Source: Avena insularis (taxonomy: Eukaryota > Streptophyta > Magnoliopsida > Poales > Poaceae). Taken from it: a DNA stretch of 64,000 bases. The stretch is from contig CM042689.1 of the NCBI GenBank assembly GCA_023614405.1, positions 276,961,533 through 277,025,532 on the forward strand. The letters are read 5' to 3'. The notes under the pieces are model-generated. The model had not been told where the DNA came from, searched no databases, and saw only the letters and a program-made list of their open reading frames with translations. This document shows positions 33,668-45,689 of this stretch, piece after piece; within the stretch, counting starts at the first letter, position 1; each line of letters starts with the position of its first letter. Position numbers and translations under genes: made by a program.

Positions 33668-35219
33668 TGATGGTAGCTCAGATCACTTTAGAGCTTCGTT
33701 GGGAGTCCCTAAGAGGAAGGTGTGATGAGCACAGCAGCTAGTCTTCCCTCAGTAAGAAACCAAGGTTATCGAACCAGTAGGAGGAAGGAAACGACTCAAA
33801 GGTGTTGCTAGCAACTTGGAAACCTACACAACACAAACTCAAGACTTGGCCCCAACAAACAGTGAGGTTGTCAATCTCACCGGTTTGTTGAAAACAAAGG
33901 ATTAACTGTATGGTGTGGAAGGTAATAGTGGTTTGCAGAAAGGTAAACAGTAACAGTGGAAGATGTATCAATGGTAAGATTGGACCAGGGTCCAGAGTTC
34001 ACTAGAGGTGTTCTTCTTAAGATAAACAAACATGTCTTGCTGGGTAAACAAATTATAGCAGTGCAATTGACAGTACTGAGCAAGGCATAACAATGCAATA
34101 CTAGACATTCATGATCCTATGAGATTCGATTGGGAAATAAAACAAGATACATAGAACGCCATCCAACTACAACTTTGACTAGTAATCCACCTTCAGGTTA
34201 TCATCCTAACCCCCTACAGTATTAAGTTGCAAGCAACGGATAACTGCTTTAAGCAAAGTGTGTAAGGTAAACAATCCACTTGTTCCATGAACAAGAGACC
34301 ATTGTTTTCTCCCTAGTAGCAACAACACATCTACAACCTTAGAGATTTATATCACTTCCCTTAGATTAAATAGAGGCATGAACCCACTATCGAGCATAAA
34401 TACCCACTCTTGGAGTCACTAGCATCTACTTGGCCAAGATAGCTACCAGAAACGGAGAGCATGCAAGATCACAAACAACACAGACATGATAGAATCAATA
34501 AGACAAAACCATTAATCAATCTGACATAGTAATCTCAATATCCATCGGATCCCCGCAAACACAACATGCATGATTACAAATAGATGATCTTGATCTCACA
34601 CTAAACATGGTAGCACAAAGGAGGAGATACAACCATCTAGCTACCACATGGACCTGTAGTCCAAGGTGGAACTACTCACGCTTCATATCGGAGGCTGGCA
34701 TGATGAAGAAGAAGGCCTCCGGGATGATCTCCCCTCCGACAGGGTGCCGGTAAGAGCTTCAGATCCCCCCGATCTAGGGATGATGGTGGCGGAAGCTACG
34801 GACTGTTTCATGGAAGATTGATCGGGTACTTAGGGTTTTGGTATCGGGGGGTCTTTATAGGTGAAGAGGCGAGGCAGTTGGCAGCCAGGGCGGTCGCACC
34901 CCCCAGGCGCGGGCCCACCCAGGCCGCACGGCCAGGGGGTGTGGCCCCCTGGTGGCTCTTCGATGTCTCGTACTCTGGCTTCGTGTTCCCCATGGTAAAA
35001 TATTGACTTTGGCTTTTGTCCCGTCAAATTCCGAGAATATTGATTTTCTGCCTTTTCTGGAATCAAAAACGGAAGAAAACAGGCAAATGGCACTATGGCA
35101 TCTTGTTAATAGGTTAGTACCAGAAAACATATTAAAAAACCTCAAATTGTAGACAAAGCAAAGTAGATACTAAACAAGCATGGGACATCAAAAATTATAG
35201 ATACGTTTCCGACGTTTCA
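33668..35219 (-). mobile_element. Solo LTR, unclassified family, copy 1
   Basis: A 1552-bp segment closely matching 38664-40231. Flanks are TAGAT (33663-33667) and TCGAT (35220-35224), 4 of 5 bases equal, consistent with a target duplication; the ends are TG at 33668 and CA at 35219. The first about 25 bases differ from copy 2. No primer site, polypurine tract or gene lies within it, so it is best seen as a solo LTR (or a small non-autonomous element). Direction is inferred from copy 2, whose minus-strand reading starts TGACGTCGGAAACG and ends CGCCAACA. Confidence 0.7.
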
Positions 35220-35254
35220 TCGATCTGTTGCACGAGTAGAACATAATGGTTTTG
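35220..35254 (+). repeat. Leader remnant after first BARE-like LTR end
   Basis: TCGATCTGTTGCACGAG and following bases match the leader at 35626-35665 and continue the leader interrupted at 33667. Near 35255 the sequence jumps to the interior of a BARE-like LTR. Confidence 0.7.
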
Positions 35255-35598
35255 TGGGAGTTTATTCCACCACCACACCATCGTGCTGCTGGAATCACGA
35301 GGATATCTACAACCTCTGATGCCTGCTGTAACAAGGGAGAGGAAGGTCTTCATCAAGTACCAAACGTGTGACCAACTACGGAAGCGATGCTGGAACGCGG
35401 CGCCAGAAGGATCGTCTTCGCGATCTTGGGATCGGCAAGTGAACAACTACATCAACCACGAGAATCCAATCTCGTTAAATGCTTTGGATCTTCGAGGGTT
35501 AGTACTCTATGAACTCGTTGCACCGATCTCGTTGTTTATATCTTGGATTTTGTGTGTTCATGCACTAGAATTTTTCTTCCATGTTACGAACCCCTACA
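35255..35598 (+). repeat. Truncated 5' LTR of outer BARE-like element
   Basis: Last about 344 bp of the LTR, matching 53460-53804, and ending ACGAACCCCTACA. The first about 1.46 kb is missing. Confidence 0.82.
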
Positions 35599-35599
35599 G

Positions 35600-35611
35600 T
35601 GGTATCAGAGC
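35600..35611 (+). other. Primer-binding site of outer BARE-like element
   Basis: TGGTATCAGAGC, complementary to initiator tRNA-Met, one base after the LTR end. Confidence 0.88.
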
Positions 35612-36773
35612 TGTGTCTATGCGTAGATCTATTGCATGAGTAGAGCACAATGGTTATTGTGGGTGTTGATTGCTTTCTGTTTACTTTGCATCTTGCGGGA
35701 TGGTGGGATGAAGCGGACCGGGCTAACCTTACATGCATAATACATGATACTTTCTCCACGCTCAACGTGCAACTTGCATTGCATAAGTGGCTTTGCAGGT
35801 GTCTGTCTCTCCCACTATAGTGAAGATTCAATTTATAACGGGCACATGATAATACTTGTATCATTGTTGTGATTCATGTTTGTAAGTTGGAATGGTTCTT
35901 ATTCGAAAGCCCTAGCCACGTAAAACATGCAAAGAAAATTAGAGGCGTCTAACTTGTTTTTGCAGGGCTTGTGTTGTGATGTGATATGTCCATGATTGTG
36001 ATTATAACTGATGTGTGCAATGATCCTTATTGTAAGTTGGCATCCGGAAGAAGCCTTATGGTTGTCTTTAAATTTCGTTTAAAACATGTGTGTATATTCA
36101 TCAAGTAGTTGTAATATTTGTTGTTGGTGGAGGACAACCATGAAGCGGCGCCATTGACCTTGATGCCACGCCGGTGATTATGGAGATCATGTTTGTGCTT
36201 TGGAGATAGAGATCAAGGGAACAAGAATAAAGGCCATATCATATCACATATTATGAATTGCATGTGATGTTAATCCTTTTATGCATCTTGTATTGCTTAG
36301 ATTGCGACGGTAGCATTATAAGATGATCCCTCTCACTAAATATCAAGTAATAAAGTGTTCGTCCTAAGTAGGCACCGTTGCTAAGACTCGTCATTTCGAA
36401 GCACCACATGATGATCGGGTGTGATAGATTCTACGTGTGCATACAACGGGTGCAAGCCAGAGTTGCACATGCGGATACTAAGGTTAGCCTTGATGAGCCT
36501 AGCATGTACAGACATGGTCTCGAAACATGGAATACCAAAAGGTAAAGCATGAGTCATATGATTGATATGATGAACATGTTGATTGTTCGCCTTTGAAACT
36601 ACATCATCTCTCATGATGATCGTACTTGGTGTCGTGGATTTGGTTCGTGTGATCACTAAAACAATGTGAGGGATGTTTTTTTAGTGGGAGTTCACCTAGT
36701 TAATTTAAGAATTAAATTTGAACTCGGTTTATTATAAACTTAGTCTAAACTATTTGTAAATATGTTGTAGATC
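35612..36773 (+). other. Leader of outer BARE-like element
   Basis: About 1.16 kb of untranslated leader between primer site and gag, as is usual in BARE-like elements (dimerisation and packaging signals are expected here). No long ORF on the sense strand. Confidence 0.65.
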
Positions 36774-37663
36774 ATGGCGGCCCCTACCATCAATTTTAAT
36801 GCGTTCCTAGAGAAAGAAAAGTTGAAAAACAATGGAAGCAACTTCGTGGACTAGTTCCGCAACTTGAGGATTGTCCTTAATGCTGGTCAGTTGACCTATG
36901 TGTTGGATGCACCGCTGGGTGACCCGCCTGCAGCTGATGCTACTGATGAGGTGAAAAATGTTTACCTCACTCAAAAGAATCAATACTCCATAGTTCAGTG
37001 TGACATCCTGTACGGTTTGGAATCAGAGCTTCAGAAGTGGTTTGAGAACCGTGACCCTCATGATATTGTCCGTGAGCTCAAAATGATATTTGTGACTCAT
37101 GCGACCGTTGAAAGATATGAAGCCTCCGAGAATTTCTTTAACTGTAAGATGGAAGAGGGAAGCTCCGTTAGTGAGCATGTGCTCAAAATGTCTGGGCATG
37201 CCAATAAACTCCAAGTTTTGGGAATAATGATTACTAATGCATATGGGATTCATCGTGTCCTGCAATAACTGCCACCTAGTTACAAGAATTTTGTGATGAA
37301 CTACAACATGCAACGTATGGATAAGACATTACCTCAACTCTTCTCAATGCTGAAATCTACAGAGTGGAGATCAAGAAAGAGCACCAAGTGTTGATGGTCA
37401 ATAAGACCACCAATTTCAAGAAGCAAAGCAAGCCTAAGAAGAATGGTAACTTCAAGAAGGGCGGCAAGAAAGTTGTCGTACCTACAAAGAAGTCCAAGGT
37501 TGGTCTTAAGACTGATACTAAGTGCTTTTACTGCAAGGGCGAAGGTCACTGGAAGCAGAATTCCCCCAAATACCTGGCAAATCTAAAGAACGGCACCATA
37601 AAGAAGAAGGGTATATTCAATATACATGTTATTGATGTGTATCTTACTAGTAATCGTAGTAGT
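36774..37663 (+). pseudogene. gag: Gag of outer BARE-like element, split by insertion
   Basis: Copia gag starting at the ATG of 36774 (MAAPTINFNAFLEKEK). The UBN2/gag-type domain follows with FRNLRIVL, YVLDAPLG, LYGLESELQKWF, YEASENFFNCKMEEGSSVSEH and LPPSYKNFVMNYNMQ. Defects: TAG at 36852-36854 for Trp, TAA at 37266-37268, and a frameshift near 37360 after which the frame continues with IKKEHQVLMVNKTT. The zinc knuckle CFYCKGEGHWKQNS has lost its last Cys (now Ser). The frame runs into VIDVYLTSNRSS, where the nested element enters at 37664; coding resumes at 47057 with WVFDTGS. Gag would form the particle that carries element RNA. Confidence 0.86.
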
Positions 37664-40599
37664 TGTTGGGAATATGCCCTAGAGGAAATCATGTATGATG
37701 ACATTTCCCATTGTATTTATAAATATATTAAGTTGTCCTTGCATGTAACATTTGATGTATATCATTGAATATGTGATTTAGTGTGGAACTATACATTCAT
37801 GTTGTTCATACTAAATATCCTTGGTCATCGAGGTTGTGCTGGACACACAACTTAGACCAATGTGAAAGTCGGCTGATGACTCAGTTCCACTTGTCATGGG
37901 CATGGAGATGCTATTCTGACTTACACAGATTCGCCTAAAGAGTTCAGCGAGTCGGATTGACCCATATTGAGGTACAACGAACAAGTTATCATTTGTTTAT
38001 CTCAATCAATGTAATCCTTAGACTTGAGGTTGTACACAGTACGAGTTGATGATCACCGACTTAGGTTCTATCAAATGTTGATCCGTAACTGGGCAGTTAT
38101 AAAGGCAGAGTTCGGGTCGATTGGGAATCAAGCTGCGTGATGTGAATAAACAAGATGGGATTTTGCCCCTTCACTTGGAGAGATATTCTCTGGGCCCTCC
38201 TGGATGATATGATTCGGAAAGCATGGCCATGCACGACTCGGCTAAGTGTTAACTAAGGGGATCGACTAAGAGTTAGTTGGATGAATCACTTATCTCGGAT
38301 CGAGAAGAGAGTCGGACTATTTAAGGGGTGACAATTATTCGCCTATAGTCTGACAAGGTATATCGTGAGGCAAAATGGAATCGTACGTAAGTCGCATTGG
38401 AAAGGCAAGTCGTCATGACTCTTTGGTACTTGGGATTCTGCACATTCTGCTAGGAGCTGCTACCGATTGATCGATTGATAGTCGGACTCCAATCGTGTCC
38501 AAGTAGCCATGAGCCTGCGGGGTCACACACTTAAGAGAGGGAGCAAGTTCGGATTGGATCTGAACCGGAAATCTGGTTGGGTTGGACCCGAGCCAGATTT
38601 GGACTGAGTCAGTGAGTCATACTCATAGTGGCTAATATTATATGGGCTTTAGTGAATGGGCCATGTTGGCGCTCTGTCAACGTGGGAGCTCTTCGTTGGG
38701 AAACCCCAAGAGCAAGGTGTGAAGAGCACAGCAGCAAGTTTTCCCTCAGTAAAAACTGAGGTTATCGAACTAGTAGGAGGAAAGAAACATCTCAAAGGTG
38801 TTTCAAGAAACTTGGAAACCTACACAACACAAACTCAATACTTTCCCCAATGAATAGTGAGGTTGTCAATCTCACCGGTTTGCTATAACAAAGGATTAAC
38901 TGTATGGTGTGGAAGGTAACAGTGGTTTGCAGCAAGTAAACAATAACAGTGGAAGATGTGTAAATGGTAAAGATTGGACCATGGTCCATAGTTCACTAGT
39001 GGTGTTCTCCTTAGATAAACAAACATGGCATGCTGGGTAAACAAATTACAGCAGGGCAACTGATAGGACTGAGCAAGGCATAACAATGCAATACTAGACA
39101 TCAAGATCCTATGAGATTCGATTGGGCAATACAACAAGATACATAGACCGCTATTCAACTGCATCTATGGCTAGAAGTCCACCTTTGGGTTATCATCCGA
39201 ACCCCGTCCAGTATTAAGTTGCAAGCAACAGACAACTGCTTTAAGCAAAGTGTGTAAGGTAAACAATCCACTAGTTCCATGAACAAGATAACGTTGTTTT
39301 CTCCCTAGTGGCAACAGCACATCTACAACCCTAGAGATTTCTGTCACTTCCCTTAGATTAAATAGAGGCATGAACCCACTATTGAGCATAAATACCCCCT
39401 CTTGGAGTCACTAGAAACTACTTGGCCAAGATAGCTACTAACAACGGAGAGCATGGAAGATCACAAACAACACAGACATGATAGAATCAATAAGACAAAA
39501 CCATTAATCAATCTGACATAGTAATCTCAAAATCCATTGGATCCCCGTAAACACAACATGCATGATTACAAATAGATGAGATCTTGATCATGAACGGAGC
39601 TCACGAGATCTAGACATGAAAGCACAAAGGAGGAGATACAACCATCTAGCTACTACATGGACCCGTAGTCCAAGGTGGAACTACTCACGCTTCATACCGG
39701 AGGCTGGCATGATGAAAAAGAAGGCCTCCGGGATGATCTCCCCTTCGGTAGGGTGCCGGGAAGAGCTTCAGATCCCCCTGATCTAGGGACGATGGTGGCG
39801 GTGGCTACATACGGTTTCGTGGAATATTGATCTGGTACTTAGGGTTTAGGCATCGGGGGCTTCTTATAGGCGAAGAGGCGAGGTAGGGGGCGACCAGGGG
39901 GCCCACACCCTGCCCAGGCACGGCCTAGGGTGGGCCCGTGCCTGGGGGTGCGGCCGCCCTGTGGCTCCCCTCCATCTCTCCTCTGGACTCCGTGTTCTCC
40001 TCAGTGAAATATTGAATTTGGCTTTTGTCCTGTCCAATTCCGAGAATATTACCTTACTAGCTTTTCTAGAACCAAAAATAGAAGAAAACATGCAACTGGA
40101 ACTGTGGCATCTTGTTAATAGGTTAGTACTAGAAAACATATAAAAACACCTCAAAGTGTGGACAAAGGAAAGCAAAGTAGATACTAAACAAGCATGGAAC
40201 ATCAAAAATTATAGATACGTTTCCGACGTCAGGCCACGAGTGGAGCCCATGTTCACTCCCTATATATAGTGGGGCACAGAAACCCAGGAGGGTTGATCAG
40301 TTAGGTCATTCCATGAGTTGGAAACCCTAGCTCCAAAGCAGTCCAACCGTCATATCGAACCTAGCAGTTTGCCGCTGGTGCTCCTCCTTGTACGTGTGGA
40401 TACCAGCAGAGGTGCCGTACGATCAGCACCATGACGATCGAATTAGATCGTGAGGACTTCACTGCATCAACTGACGCGCTTCATCAGTAATCCACAACCG
40501 CGCGTCTAGTGGTAAACCTCGTGGCCTTCTACCTCAGCTAGGTCTTGGGATCACCACGTTAGAGGAAAAAGTTTTGTTTTATCTCTATGTGGCCCAGCA
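37664..40599 (+). repeat. 5' LTR of nested BARE-like element (split)
   Basis: Starts TGTTGGGAATATGCCC and ends GTGGCCCAGCA. It is interrupted by a solo LTR with duplication at 38659-40236. A TATA-like TATATATAGTGG lies near 40259-40270. Confidence 0.9.
38664..40231 (-). mobile_element. Solo LTR, unclassified family, copy 2
   Basis: 1568 bp inserted in the 5' LTR of the nested copia element, with perfect duplication GGCCA (38659-38663 and 40232-40236). The uninterrupted 3' LTR shows the empty site near 46683. Minus-strand ends are TGACGTCGGAAACG and GAGCGCCAACA. It contains no gene, primer site or polypurine tract, so it is most simply a solo LTR left by recombination. Oriented this way it has a TATA-like CTTATAAGAAGCC near 39870. 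Confidence 0.85.
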
Positions 40600-40600
40600 G

Positions 40601-40613
40601 TGGTATCAGAGCG
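40601..40613 (+). other. Primer-binding site of nested BARE-like element
   Basis: TGGTATCAGAGCG follows the LTR end by one base; initiator tRNA-Met type. Confidence 0.88.
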
Positions 40614-41751
40614 ATAGATTCTGGTTTTAGACTCGAGATCTCGCATATGTGATATGCAGTTGGCTGTAGAATGGATCTATGTGTTGTTTTGGTGGTCGAT
40701 CTATGAGATAGATCGGTTTTGTACGATGTTGATTGGATCAACTGTACTCGGGGAATGGTAGATCTAATTTCTGTGATCATACAGCTGAGGTCATGGAACG
40801 ACATACCCCTACCGTCGGCTTTGCCCTGTCATAGCGCCTTAGATGTCGTTGCGAGTTTTTCAATGCCGGTAGATAGCATATCTATGCATAACTTGTTTTT
40901 GCAGGAAGTTATGAATGGTTTCATGTGCATGTGATGTATGTGTGTAATCCATACGTGATCTGCGAATCACGGTTTTGTCAGCCTGCTGGAGCCTAGGTGC
41001 TGTCATTTTATTGTATAACGACCTGCCTGTCGGATTCTCTATGTAATTTACTTTACTAAGCTAGTGTAACTGTTTAGAGAACCCGGATATCATGCAAGTT
41101 GATGTACAAGTCGGCGACATGGAGTAAGACAACAAATGAGAAGAGTTGGCACAAGTCGGATTACAGGCTTTGTGGAGATGTATATCGCCCATGAAGAGAG
41201 CCATACCATTTCACACTATGATTGATTTATTTTGTGTTGTTGATATGTCTCTGTTTTACCTCTATTAGATAGTCGATAAAATTTAATCCCTCAAAGAAGG
41301 TCTAGTCGGTTTTCCCGCCAGTGTTTGCACCATCACAAGTCGGACATTTTTGGCATTGGGCTCATAAAATTGAGGTGCTGCCAATTCTTTCCGACTAGGT
41401 GAGTTCGAGTCGGAGTCTTACTGCAGAAACACTCGATAAGCTAGACGGGTCTATCACAACGGTTGTGGGACTCAGGGAAAAGTCGGACGGGAGCCGGGGC
41501 ATGTGATGCCACCCGACCAACAGGAGTCGTATGAGATACAATTGACAAGGAGTTGTCTACCCAGATCACTTGGCGGCTAGCGCTGAAGCTAAAGCTCACT
41601 AGCCGACATGCTTATTTAGGATCCTGAATCACTAAGCAACCATCGGAGGGGTGTTGGTTCTAGTGGGAGCATAAATATTAAAGTGTTTAATATGCTTGCT
41701 CTTTTATGAATACATGTCTTAAGTGTTTTGCATATTTTCTATTGTAGATCA
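40614..41751 (+). other. Leader of nested BARE-like element
   Basis: About 1.14 kb untranslated leader. No convincing ORF. It ends just before the gag ATG at 41752. Confidence 0.65.
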
Positions 41752-44700
41752 TGGCACCAAGTAACATCCACTCTCCGATATTCGGTTTTTCTTTGAGAAC
41801 CATTCTTGAGAAAGATAAACTGAACGACACTAATTTTACCAACTGGTATCGAAATCTGAGAATCGTTCTCAAACAAGAAAAGTAGGACCATGTCCTAGAC
41901 AACCCACTTCCAGATGAGCCGAATGAGAATGCGACTGTCGCTGCCACCAATTCCTACCGTCGGGCTAAGGATGAGGATATTAGATGTCTTATGCTTGCTC
42001 ACATGGAACCGGACTTGCAAAAGCAGTTCGAGAATGTTGAGGCCTACAATATGATCGAAAGTCTCAAAAGTATGTTCCAGGCTCAGGATAAGACTGAGAG
42101 GTATCAAGTCTCTCAGGCTTTGCTGAGTTGCAAGCTTAAGGATGATGATCCACTGAGTCCGCGTGTGATCAAAATGGTTGGTTACGTGCAGTCTCTGGAA
42201 AGGCTTGGCTACCCGATTAGCGAAGAGTTCACTATGGATATAATTCTAATCTCTCTTCCTAGTGCGTATGGTCAATTCCTTTCAAACTACCACATGCATG
42301 GTATGGATAATAAGCTCACTGAATTGCATGGGATGCTCAAGCAGGTAGAGACGAATATTAAGAAGGGCGCCAGTCAAGTGTTGATGGTGCAGAATAAGGC
42401 TAAGTTCAAGAAGAATTCTTGGACTAAGAAGAAGGCTAAGTTGGGAGGAAAGCAAGCTCAGGACCCGATCCCAAGCGCTTCCTCAGGGACTAAGCCATCT
42501 CCTTCAACTGGATCCACTTGCTTCTACTCCAAGGCGGATGGCCACTGGAAGAGGAACTGCAACAAGTATTTGGCCGACAAAGCCAAGAGTGGAGGTATGA
42601 CTTCCGACTCGGGTACACTTGTTTGCAATGTTATAGAAATCTATCTTGCTGATGCACCTAATAGTTCTTGGGTATATGATACCAGATCAGTTATTCACCT
42701 ATGCAACTCGTTGCAGGGACTGGTAAGAACTAGGAGCGTAGCAAGAGGTGAGGTTGATATTAGAGTCGGCAACAAAGCGAGAGTCACTGCATTGGAAGTC
42801 GGCATGATGCAACTTCATTTACCTTCCGGATTCATTATGGAACTGAATAATTGTTATTATGTTCCAGTGCTCAGTAAAAACATTATTTTTGCTTCATGTT
42901 TGATGAGGCAAGGCTATGATTCGAATATCAAGAATAATGGTTGTTCTTTATATTTGAATGATATGTTTCACGGCTTTGCACCCGTCCGGGACGGGTTATT
43001 TATTTTGAATCTTGATGGTGAGTCGGTTTATAACATTAATGTTAAAAGGTTAAAACCAAATGATCTGAATATGACTTACTTTTGGCACTGTCGGCTTGGT
43101 CATATAAGTTCGATACACATGAAGAAGCTCCATGATGATGGAGTCCTAACTTTGTTCAACTTGGAGTCGTTCGAGACATGCGAATCTTACGTACTCGGCA
43201 AAATGACCAAGAAACCTTTTGCAAAGAGTTGTGAAAGGGCGTCCGACTTGTTGGGACTAGTACATAGTGATGTATGTGGACCAATGAGCACGACAGCCAG
43301 GGGTGGTTATGAGTACTTCATTACCTTCACTGATGATTTGAGTCGGTATGGATATATCTACTTGATGAAACATAAGTCGGAAGTACAAAATCAACTCGGT
43401 AAGAAAATAAAGTTTCTTCGATCGGACCGAGGAGGCGAGTACATGATCCATGAGTTTTATGACCATCTGAAGAGTTGTGAATAGTTCCTCAACTTACTCT
43501 GCCGGGAACACTGCAGAGGAACGGTGTCTCAGAAAGGCAGAATCGAACCTTGTTGGACATGGTACGATCAATGATGAGTTGGACAGATCTTCCTTTGTCA
43601 TTTTGGGGTTATTGTCTAGAAACAACGATGTTCACACTAAACAAAGTACCATCAAAGTCAGTAGAGAAGACACCGCATGATATGTGGACAGGAAAAAAGC
43701 CGAGTTTGTCTTTTCTTAAGATTTGGGGTTGTGAAGCATTTGTCAAGCGACTTCAGTCAGACAAGCTTACGGCCAAGTCGGATAAGTGTATTTTCATGGG
43801 GTATCCGAGGGAAACCTTGGGTTACTACATCTACAACCGAGAAGAGGGCAAAGTGTTTATCGCTCGAAACAGTGTCTTCCTTGAGAAAGAGTCTCTCAGT
43901 CGAGGAGTAAGTGGGAGCATAGTGCAGCTTGAAGGAATTCGAGAGGAACCATCTAGTAGCGAGTCGGCAAAAACCTTAGAGGTTGAGCCGGTTGTGGTAG
44001 CTGAGCCCGCAGCGACACCTGTACTACGAAGATCGGCAAGATTACGAAGTGTTCGTGATGTATTACTGTTAGACAGTGATGAGCCGGCAAATTATTCGGA
44101 AGCGATGGTCGGATCTGATTCTGAGTCATGGCTTGGAGCCATGAGATCCGAGTTAAAGTCCATGGATGAAAATCAAGTTTAGAACTTGGTTGATCTGCCA
44201 GAAGGTGCAAGACCCGTCGAGTGCAAATGGGTCTTTAAGAAGAAAACTGATATGGATGGAAATGTTTCCGTCTATAAAGCACGCCTTGTCGTGAAGGGGT
44301 TCCGACAAGTTCAAGGAGTTGATTACGATGAGACTTTCTTGCCCGTAGCGATGCTTAAATCATTTTGGATCATGTTAGCTATAGTGGCCTATTTCAACTA
44401 TGAGATATGGCAGATGGATGTCAAAACGACTTTCCTTAACGGAAATTTAACCGAGGACATGTATATGATATAGTCCGAGGGTTTTGTCGATCCAGCTAAT
44501 GCTGACAAGGTGTGCAAACTTCAGAAATCCATTTACAGGTTGAAGCAAGCATCTTGGAGTTGGAATATTCGCTTTGATGAGGTAGTCAAATCGTTTGGCT
44601 TCATCAAGAGTGATCATCATTCTTGTTTATACAAGAAGTTTAGTGGGAGCAAAGTAAACTTTCTGATCATATATTTGGATGAAATATTACTGATTGTAAA

Positions 44701-45655
44701 TGATGTCCAGATGTTGCAAGAAAACAAGGAATCATTGGAAAGGAGTTTCTCAATGAAAGACTTGGGTGAGGCAACATATATTCTCGGAATCCGGATCTAT
44801 AGAGATAGATCAAAACAGCTTATTGGATTGAGTCAGAGTACATATTTGGACAAAGTGTTGAAGCATTTTAACATGGAATCATCCAAGAAGGGGTTCTTAC
44901 CGATGTCCCATGGTGTAAGACTTAGCATGATTCAGTGTCCTTCGACAACTGATGAGCGAAGTTAGATGAGTGCGATTCCGTATGCTTCTGCAGTCGGATC
45001 CATCAAGTATGCCATGATTTGTACTAGGCCGGATGTTTCATATGCTCTAAGTGTTGTGAGCAGATACCAGACTGATCTTGGAGAAATCCACTAGACAGCG
45101 GCTAAAAATATCCTAAAGTACTTGAGAAGGACTAAGGATATGTTCTTGGTTTATGGAGGTGAAGATGAACTCAGTGTAAAGGGTTACAAAGATGCGAGTT
45201 ATCTTACCAACTCTGATGATTCGCGTTCGCAATCCGAGTATGTGTTTGTAATAAACGGAGGGGCTATGATCTAGAAGAGTTCCAAGCAAGAGACTGTGTG
45301 TGCATCTACAACAGAGGCTGAGTATATTGCCACCTCGGAGGCAGCAAACGAAGCTGTTTGGATGAGGAATTTCCTCATGGATCTTGGTGTGGTTCAGGGC
45401 TCGTCCAATCCGTTAGCCGTGTATTGTGACAACAATGGTGCTATTGCACAAGCCAAGGAACCTAAACAACACCAGAAGAACAAACACATACTCATGCGGT
45501 ACCACCTGATTCGCTAGTTCGTGGATCAGGGCGATATCAAGTTATGCAAGGTACACACGGATGCAAATATTGTGGATCCGTTGACAAAGCCGTTACCACA
45601 GCCGAAGCATGAGGCGCACCTAAGAGATATCGGCATTAGATGCCTAGACATGTGA
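41752..45655 (+). pseudogene. Gag-pol of nested BARE-like element
   Basis: Full-order copia polyprotein, degraded. Gag starts MAPSNIHSPIFG at 41752, has a TAG for Trp at 41883, and carries a zinc knuckle with a lost Cys (CFYSKADGHWKRNC). The protease site is WVYDTRSV, where DTG is normal. The integrase zinc site has lost a Cys (CESYVLGKM), and the core follows with HSDVCGPM and LRSDRGGEY after a small in-frame deletion near 43380. A base deletion at about 43475-43484 shifts the frame, which resumes at 43550. RT has FKKKTDMDGNVSVYKARLV, DVKTTFLNG and YRLKQAS, but the catalytic YVDD has become YLDE (about 44671). RNase H has ASTTEAEYIA and YCDNNGAIA. Further stops are at 44180, 44471, 44963, 45092, 45272 and 45515. 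It ends in PLTKPLP at about 45600. Confidence 0.9.
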
Positions 45656-45689
45656 TGTCGGAAGATTTACTCTAATGCAAGTGGGAGAC

